Source of the DNA: Paenibacillus mucilaginosus 3016 | GTDB lineage: Bacteria > Bacillota > Bacilli > Paenibacillales > NBRC-103111 | DNA length: 64,000 bases | Assembly (NCBI RefSeq): GCF_000250655.1 | Contig: NC_016935.1 | Coordinates: 2,808,001 to 2,872,000, forward strand | Reading direction: 5' to 3' | Part shown: piece by piece, positions 59,881 through 64,000 of the stretch | Position numbering within the stretch: position 1 is the first letter of the stretch | Layout: every line of letters starts with the position of its first letter | Made by a program: the position numbers and the translations under genes | Notes under the pieces: model-generated | What the model was told of the DNA's origin: nothing | Databases searched by the model: none | Seen by the model: only the letters and a program-made list of their open reading frames with translations

Positions 59881-61107
59881 ATGCGGGAGATGAAGGGGTT
59901 AGACCGAGTAAGGCAGTTCATCGGGGCGAACCAGATGAGCCAATTAAGTGAGATGCGCCAGACAGTCCGGATCGGTCGGATGAATCCGTTGGATCCGAAG
60001 AACCCGGGGCACCAAGAGCCACTGGGGCTTTCGGGGAAGGAGGACATTCTGGTGGTCGGCGGGTACGGACAGGTCGGGCAGGTGGTCTGCCGGACGCTCG
60101 GCGAGCAGTTCCCGGGCAGGGTCTATGCGGCCGGGCGGGATGAGAGGAAGGCCGGCGAGTTCGCCGCCGCATCGGAGGGAACGGTCAAGCCTCTGCGGAT
60201 GGACGTGCGGGACCCGGGCTCGGCGACCCTGCTGGAGCAAGCCGCTCTTGTAGTCATGTGTGTGGATCAGGAGAATACCCGGTTTGTGGAGCAGTGCCTG
60301 GCGCAGCATACCCACTACATCGACATAACGGCCTCCTATGATTTTCTCTGCAAAGTACGGGAGCTCGGGGCCCGGGAGAATCCGAAGTCGACGGCGGTCG
60401 TGAGCGCAGGGCTGGCACCCGGATTAACGAATCTGCTTGCCAAACAGTGTACCCGGGTGCTGGAGGAAGTTCATTCGGTGGAGCTGTATCTGCTGCTCGG
60501 TCTCGGAGAACACCACGGCCGGGCGGCCGTCGAGTGGATGGTGGACCGGCTCGTGGACGATTTCAGCCTCACGGTTCAGGGGGCCAGGCATCGCGTTCCC
60601 AGCTTCGGAGAGGGGAAAGCGGCGGACTTTCCCGGGGGATTGGGCCGCCGCTGGGCGTACAGGTTCGACTTCCCGGATCAGCATGTGCTTCCAGGCACGC
60701 TCGGCATTCCGTCCGTATCGACACGCCTGTGCTTCGACTCGGCGGCCGTAACCCGGCTGCTTGCGCTGGCCAAGAAGGCGGGTCTGCTCGGCCTGCTCCG
60801 TCATCCGGCCCTCCACCGCACCGCGGTCAGCGTCCTGGGGAAGGTGCAGTGGGGCTCGGAGGTCTATGCGGCTCTCGCCATTGCTGAAGGCCGGCTCGGA
60901 GGCCGTATGGTCCGCTACCGATGCTCCGTCCGGGGGGCCAAGGAGCATCTTGTGACCGGCAGAGTTGCGGCTTATGCGGCCAAACAGATATACACCGGAG
61001 CCTGCAGGCCCGGTGTATATCATCTTGAAGAACTGTTCGAGCCGCCGGAGGTGATCGGCAGTTTAGGCGAGGGAGTTGTTTTCGAGGAAGCTTTCGAGGA
61101 GACATAG
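59881..61107 (+). CDS. Saccharopine-dehydrogenase-like NAD(P)-binding oxidoreductase
   Basis: 408 residues, ATG 59881 behind AAAGGAG. An unusual polar N-terminus of about 50 residues precedes the Rossmann motif DILVVGGYGQVGQVVCRTLG. Then come GRDERKAGEFAAA, VVMCVDQENTRFVEQCLAQH, YIDITASYDF and AGLAPGLTNLLAK, all typical of saccharopine-dehydrogenase / trans-acting enoyl-reductase-like proteins. The substrate is not predictable. MarR site 3 places it in the exporter regulon, perhaps modifying the exported compound. A 35-bp inverted repeat lies within its 3' part (60987-61021). Confidence 0.85.
   Translation: MREMKGLDRVRQFIGANQMSQLSEMRQTVRIGRMNPLDPKNPGHQEPLGLSGKEDILVVGGYGQVGQVVCRTLGEQFPGRVYAAGRDERKAGEFAAASEGTVKPLRMDVRDPGSATLLEQAALVVMCVDQENTRFVEQCLAQHTHYIDITASYDFLCKVRELGARENPKSTAVVSAGLAPGLTNLLAKQCTRVLEEVHSVELYLLLGLGEHHGRAAVEWMVDRLVDDFSLTVQGARHRVPSFGEGKAADFPGGLGRRWAYRFDFPDQHVLPGTLGIPSVSTRLCFDSAAVTRLLALAKKAGLLGLLRHPALHRTAVSVLGKVQWGSEVYAALAIAEGRLGGRMVRYRCSVRGAKEHLVTGRVAAYAAKQIYTGACRPGVYHLEELFEPPEVIGSLGEGVVFEEAFEET
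60987..61021. repeat. 35-bp inverted repeat inside the oxidoreductase gene
   Basis: GATATACACCGG (60987-60998) and CCGGTGTATATC (61010-61021) are perfect inverted copies flanking AGCCTGCAGGC, which itself holds the palindrome GCCTGCAGGC. It encodes QIYTGACRPGVYH, so it is read through. The AT-rich arms differ from the local GC-rich coding style. Confidence 0.7.
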
Positions 61108-61366
61108 GACGGGGAACCGTTGGAGTGAGCCGGATGGAACGGAATTAGGCGGTCATACCAAGCGGCAGGCACGCCGGCAGCCGTCGCCGCTGGCGGTGGT
61201 CACAGCCGGGTGCCGGTCCTTGCCAAGCATCGGCTCCCGTGAAGCGCCGGCCGGCCCCCGCCAAGCGTCGCTCCCTCAGCCGGAACTCCGCAATACCCGG
61301 GGAACGCGAGGGGCCTAAGCTTTCCCGCAGGCCGTGCCCGCCCGGCGGCGGCATACCTGCGGCCCG

Positions 61367-62374
61367 TTACACGGCCACGCAGCCGGCGAACTGCTCGCGG
61401 AACCAGGCCTCATCGAGGTTGCGCCCGATGATGACGAACTCGCTGCGCCGCACCTCGCCTTCCTTCCAGTACCGGTCGGAATCGGAAGTGAACAGCATGT
61501 GGATGCCCTGGAAGACTACGCGTTCCTCGACATCTTTGATATGGAGCACGCCCTTGTAGCGGAACGTGTCCACGCCGTGCTCGGAGAGCCACACGCCGAG
61601 GAAATCCTCGAGCTTCTTGAGGTCGAGCGGCCGCTCCTCGCGGAAGACGAGGGAAACGACGTCATCGTCATGCTCGTGGTCTTCTTCTTCGAGGAAGCCC
61701 GGGTCAAGCTCCAGCTTTTTCTCAAGCTCGAAGGCTTCGATGCCAAGGACCTTGTCCAGCTCGATCCGCGAGCGGCGGGTACGATAGATTCGCCCTGCCG
61801 GGTTCATGGCGCGCAGGCGCTTCTCCAGCTTCTGCAGGGACTCCTCGTCCACCAGATCGGTCTTGTTCAAGAGCAGCACATCGGCAAACGCCACCTGCTC
61901 CTGCGCTTCATGGCCTTCATCAAGGTGCATGTCCGCATGCTTGGCATCCACCACCGTCACGATGGCATCCAGGCGGTAGAAATCAGCCATCTCCTCATCC
62001 ACGAAGAAGGTCTGGGCCACGGGTGCCGGGTCCGCCAGTCCGGTCGTCTCGATCAGCACGCGGTCAAAATTGCCTTTGCGCGGATCTCCCGCCCGCTTGG
62101 CATCCATGAGCTCGCCGAGGATGCGGATCAGGTCCCCCCGTACCGTGCAGCAGATGCAGCCGTTATTCATCTCAAAGATCTCTTCGTCCGCGCCGACGAC
62201 GAGCTGGTTGTCAATGCCCACTTCACCGAACTCGTTGACGATCACGGCGATCTTATGCCCATGATCCGCCGTCAGGATATGGTTCAGGAGGGTCGTTTTG
62301 CCTGCACCGAGAAACCCGGTCAGCACCGTGACGGGAATAAGAGAGGAGGCGTCGATGGATTCAATGTCAGACAT
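61367..62374 (-). CDS. COG0523 (CobW/ZagA-like) metal-chaperone GTPase
   Basis: 335 residues, ATG at 62372-62374 behind GGAGCCTCCCC on the minus strand. The G domain shows LTGFLGAGKTTLLNHIL (P-loop), the zinc-binding NNGCICCTVRGDLIRIL with CxCC, and LLNKTDL. An acidic His/Asp stretch EEEDHEHDDD (about 232-241) and the CobW C-terminal domain (ending FREQFAGC-AV) follow. Two Zur-like boxes upstream indicate induction under zinc starvation, when it would deliver zinc to essential enzymes (family knowledge plus inference). Confidence 0.92.
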   Translation of the reverse strand: MSDIESIDASSLIPVTVLTGFLGAGKTTLLNHILTADHGHKIAVIVNEFGEVGIDNQLVVGADEEIFEMNNGCICCTVRGDLIRILGELMDAKRAGDPRKGNFDRVLIETTGLADPAPVAQTFFVDEEMADFYRLDAIVTVVDAKHADMHLDEGHEAQEQVAFADVLLLNKTDLVDEESLQKLEKRLRAMNPAGRIYRTRRSRIELDKVLGIEAFELEKKLELDPGFLEEEDHEHDDDVVSLVFREERPLDLKKLEDFLGVWLSEHGVDTFRYKGVLHIKDVEERVVFQGIHMLFTSDSDRYWKEGEVRRSEFVIIGRNLDEAWFREQFAGCVAV

Positions 62375-62397
62375 AGTAGGGGAGGCTCCTTTTATTT

Positions 62398-62416
62398 AAT
62401 AGTAATTATTACTTTT
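62398..62416 (-). promoter_or_regulatory. Zur box 1
   Basis: TAGTAAT-T-ATTACTT (62400-62414) fits the 7-1-7 Zur pattern TCGTAATNATTACGA at 11 of 14 half-site positions. It lies 26 bp before the GTPase start codon. Confidence 0.7.
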
Positions 62417-62454
62417 ATTAGAATAAGTTCTATCCCGCGGGGTTGTCAATCAAA

Positions 62455-62469
62455 AAGTAATAATTACGA
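62455..62469 (-). promoter_or_regulatory. Zur box 2
   Basis: AAGTAAT-A-ATTACGA keeps one half-site perfectly (ATTACGA) and five of seven in the other. It is about 80 bp from the GTPase start. A pair of boxes suggests tight or graded repression. Confidence 0.7.
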
Positions 62470-62597
62470 AGTAATACCGCAATCGGGAAGAAACGGAGGC
62501 CCCTGCCCCCGTGTTAGAATAAGTGACAGATCTTCCTCATATATAAACGAGGAGCCGCCGGCTTACTGGTGAGAAACCGAATAAAGGAGTGTGTGTG

Positions 62598-62987
62598 ATG
62601 AAAAAGGTTTGGCGTATTGCAGGATGGGTGGGGCTCATCCTGGTGGCAATCCTGTTCGTTCAGGCAGGAGTGCTGAAGCTGATCGGCGAAACGATGAGCG
62701 TCGAGGGCTTTAAGGCGATGGGCTTTCCGGATTGGTTCCGTCTGCTGATCGGCCTGCTCGAGGCGGTTGGCGGGGTGGCTCTGCTGTTCCGCAAGACCGC
62801 CCGCTACGCAGCGGCACTGCTCGGGGCGATCATGATCGGGGCCATCGTGACGATCCTGACCGTGGGCAACCCGCCGGATGTGGCGTTCCCAGCGGTTACC
62901 CTGGTGCTTCTCGTGCTGGTCGGCCTGCTCAGAAAGCCGGCGGGCCCCAGGACAGCCGGAGAGACGAAGCTGGGCATCGGACGATAA
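62598..62987 (+). CDS. DoxX-like four-helix membrane protein
   Basis: 129 residues, ATG 62598 with AAAGGAG 8 bp upstream. Four hydrophobic helices: about 6-26 (IAGWVGLILVAILFVQAGVL), 45-63, 70-88 and 95-112. The KLIG motif after helix 1 and FRLLIGLLEAVGGVALLF are typical of DoxX/DoxX-like proteins, which may form membrane oxidoreductase complexes. A role cannot be given. It stands alone with its own terminator and is divergent from the Zur-controlled GTPase; the Zur boxes lie about 130 bp upstream. Confidence 0.85.
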   Translation: MKKVWRIAGWVGLILVAILFVQAGVLKLIGETMSVEGFKAMGFPDWFRLLIGLLEAVGGVALLFRKTARYAAALLGAIMIGAIVTILTVGNPPDVAFPAVTLVLLVLVGLLRKPAGPRTAGETKLGIGR

Positions 62988-63064
62988 ACTGCCCTGTTCG
63001 CTGCTCCGTTGATGAGCGCTGTGCTCAACAACACTTGAACCCAATCATAGCAAGGCTGTGCGTG

Positions 63065-63089
63065 CCGCTGGAATTCCGGCGGTTTTTTT
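63065..63089 (+). terminator. Rho-independent terminator
   Basis: CCGCTGG (63065-63071), loop AATT, CCGGCGG (63076-63082), then seven T. It ends the DoxX-like transcript. Confidence 0.9.
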
Positions 63090-63206
63090 GTGCTTCATGC
63101 CGAACTGTGGGCAGGGGATTGAAAAACGCGATCGCGTAATGTACCATGAATTTGTGATACATATGTGTTAGATAAGGTAACGTGACAACGAGAGGAGAGA
63201 GAAACT

Positions 63207-64000
63207 ATGATGCACCATTCGACGCAAAAGAAAAAGCGCTTAACATCTCTGCTGGCAGGCACGCTTCTGCTGGCTGCTCCGCTGTCGGCCCATGCGGCCC
63301 AGCCGGGACTCTCTCTTTCTCCGGATGAGGCGGTACTGCAGGCTGCCCCGCTGTCCTCCGAAGGCTCCGGTCTTCCCGGCACCGCGCCCATGGCCTCTGT
63401 CGAGCTGGCAGGCCTGCTGCGCCAGGCGGCGGAACTGGCGGGCAAGAGTGCGGCATTCCCGCTTCCCGCAGGAGATGCCGTCACACGTAAGGATACGGCT
63501 GCAGCGCTGTCCGAAGCGCTTCAGCTCAGCCCCGCGGCCGAGCCTTACACGGATGTGCCGGACGATTCGCCCTATACTTCCGTCGTCGGGGCCGTATACA
63601 AGCTGGGGCTGATGAACGGCTACGGCGCCGCCTGGTTCGGGGCGGACGATCCGCTCACCCGGGAGCAGGCTTATACCGTTGCGAACCGCGTGTACGGCTA
63701 TCTGAAGCCGTTCGAGCTCGTGGAAGCGAGTATCCCGGATATGCAGACCGCCATGGCTCAAGGGAAGCTGACCTCCGAAGGACTGGTGCAGATGTACCTT
63801 GACCGGATTGCGAAGTACGACAAGCAGGGCGTGAGCCTGAATTCGATGATCTCGCTCAATTCTGAAGCACTGGAGCTTGCGAAGGCGCTGGATGAGGAGC
63901 GGCGGAGCCAAGGCCCGCGGGGACCGCTGCACGGCATTCCGATCATCGTCAAGGATAACTACGATACCGAAGATATGGCCACGACGGCCGGCTGCCTCTG
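63207..64000 (+). CDS. Secreted SLH-domain plus amidase-signature protein (5' part; runs off the window)
   Basis: At least 264 residues, from ATG 63207 (GAGGAGAG upstream) open to the window edge. The signal peptide runs MMHHSTQKKKRLTSLLAGTL to about AHAAQ. One complete S-layer-homology-like repeat lies near residues 110-165 (YTDVPDDSPYTSVVGAVYKL, then LTREQAYTVANRV). The amidase-signature fold begins about residue 180 (LVQMYLDRIAKYDKQG) and reaches the catalytic-Lys region GPLHGIPIIVKDNYDTEDM at the right edge. It should be a cell-wall-associated amidase. The substrate is unknown; SLH plus amidase is a recurring Paenibacillus arrangement (recollection). Confidence 0.88.
   Translation, partial: MMHHSTQKKKRLTSLLAGTLLLAAPLSAHAAQPGLSLSPDEAVLQAAPLSSEGSGLPGTAPMASVELAGLLRQAAELAGKSAAFPLPAGDAVTRKDTAAALSEALQLSPAAEPYTDVPDDSPYTSVVGAVYKLGLMNGYGAAWFGADDPLTREQAYTVANRVYGYLKPFELVEASIPDMQTAMAQGKLTSEGLVQMYLDRIAKYDKQGVSLNSMISLNSEALELAKALDEERRSQGPRGPLHGIPIIVKDNYDTEDMATTAGCL

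Noticed and set aside
1..64000. CRISPR arrays, tRNA or rRNA genes, insertion sequences, prophage, replication origin
   Set aside because: I looked for regular short repeats, clover-leaf patterns, transposase motifs and integrase/phage structural genes and saw none.

Overview
The window reads as a chromosomal segment of a GC-rich, spore-forming Paenibacillus-type Firmicute (inference). The support is three YesM/YesN-type kinase-regulator pairs, ABC sugar importers without their own ATPase, a gerB-gerA-gerC germinant-receptor operon, strong Shine-Dalgarno sites with frequent GTG/TTG starts, CcpA-like cre sites, and Zur- and CsoR-like operators typical of Bacilli. Most of the window is carbohydrate sensing, uptake and degradation. 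No tRNA, rRNA, CRISPR array, IS element or prophage was seen.

Layout. (1) 1-3.0 kb, minus strand: a chemoreceptor gene followed by a solute-binding lipoprotein gene broken by a one-base frameshift near its 3' end. (2) 3.3-8.3 kb: sensor kinase, AraC-type response regulator and a large binding lipoprotein. (3) 8.6-20.8 kb: an alpha-1,6-glucan module made of a GH13 oligo-1,6-glucosidase with the Val specificity marker, a cre-controlled binding protein with two permeases, a secreted 1492-residue GH66 enzyme of cycloisomaltooligosaccharide-glucanotransferase type carrying about six CBM-like beta-modules, and a smaller GH66 dextranase-type enzyme. Together they would cut dextran outside the cell, import the oligosaccharides or cyclic products, and hydrolyse them inside. 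(4) 21.0-23.6 kb: a secreted protein with an FN3, a cohesin-like and a dockerin-like domain. (5) 23.7-32.5 kb: a second two-component system, an ABC importer, an (alpha/alpha)6 glycosidase-like protein and a GH43 relic. (6) 32.5-37.4 kb: a small membrane protein, the ger operon on the minus strand, and a DinB-like protein. (7) 37.6-40.4 kb: a secreted protein, copy A of a 330-bp dispersed repeat, a decayed RCC1/carbohydrate-binding gene, a 74-residue two-repeat protein and a relic of a DUF2264 gene. (8) 40.4-56.6 kb: a uronate-oligosaccharide locus (DUF2264 protein, third two-component system, GH88 unsaturated glucuronyl hydrolase, two paralogous binding proteins, two permeases), interrupted by repeat copy B and a lysR / aroA-aroC block. 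(9) 56.6-57.5 kb: a thioredoxin-like gene and copZ, each behind a CsoR-like operator. (10) 57.8-61.1 kb: a MarR-controlled MFS exporter, marR and an oxidoreductase. (11) 61.4-64 kb: a Zur-controlled COG0523 GTPase, a DoxX-like protein and the 5' part of a secreted S-layer-domain amidase.

The most informative regulatory signal is in region 8. Four promoters (before the kinase gene, the two binding-protein genes and the permease pair) each carry two copies of a GTCAAnATAnCGTnA-type box exactly 21 bp apart, 36-37 bp upstream of a perfect TATAAT with no good -35. This ties the dispersed pieces into one putative regulon of the local AraC-type response regulator, and shows that the aroA-aroC block sits inside it. 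A second clear circuit is three copies of a 19-bp MarR-type palindrome; the marR promoter there predicts a leaderless mRNA.
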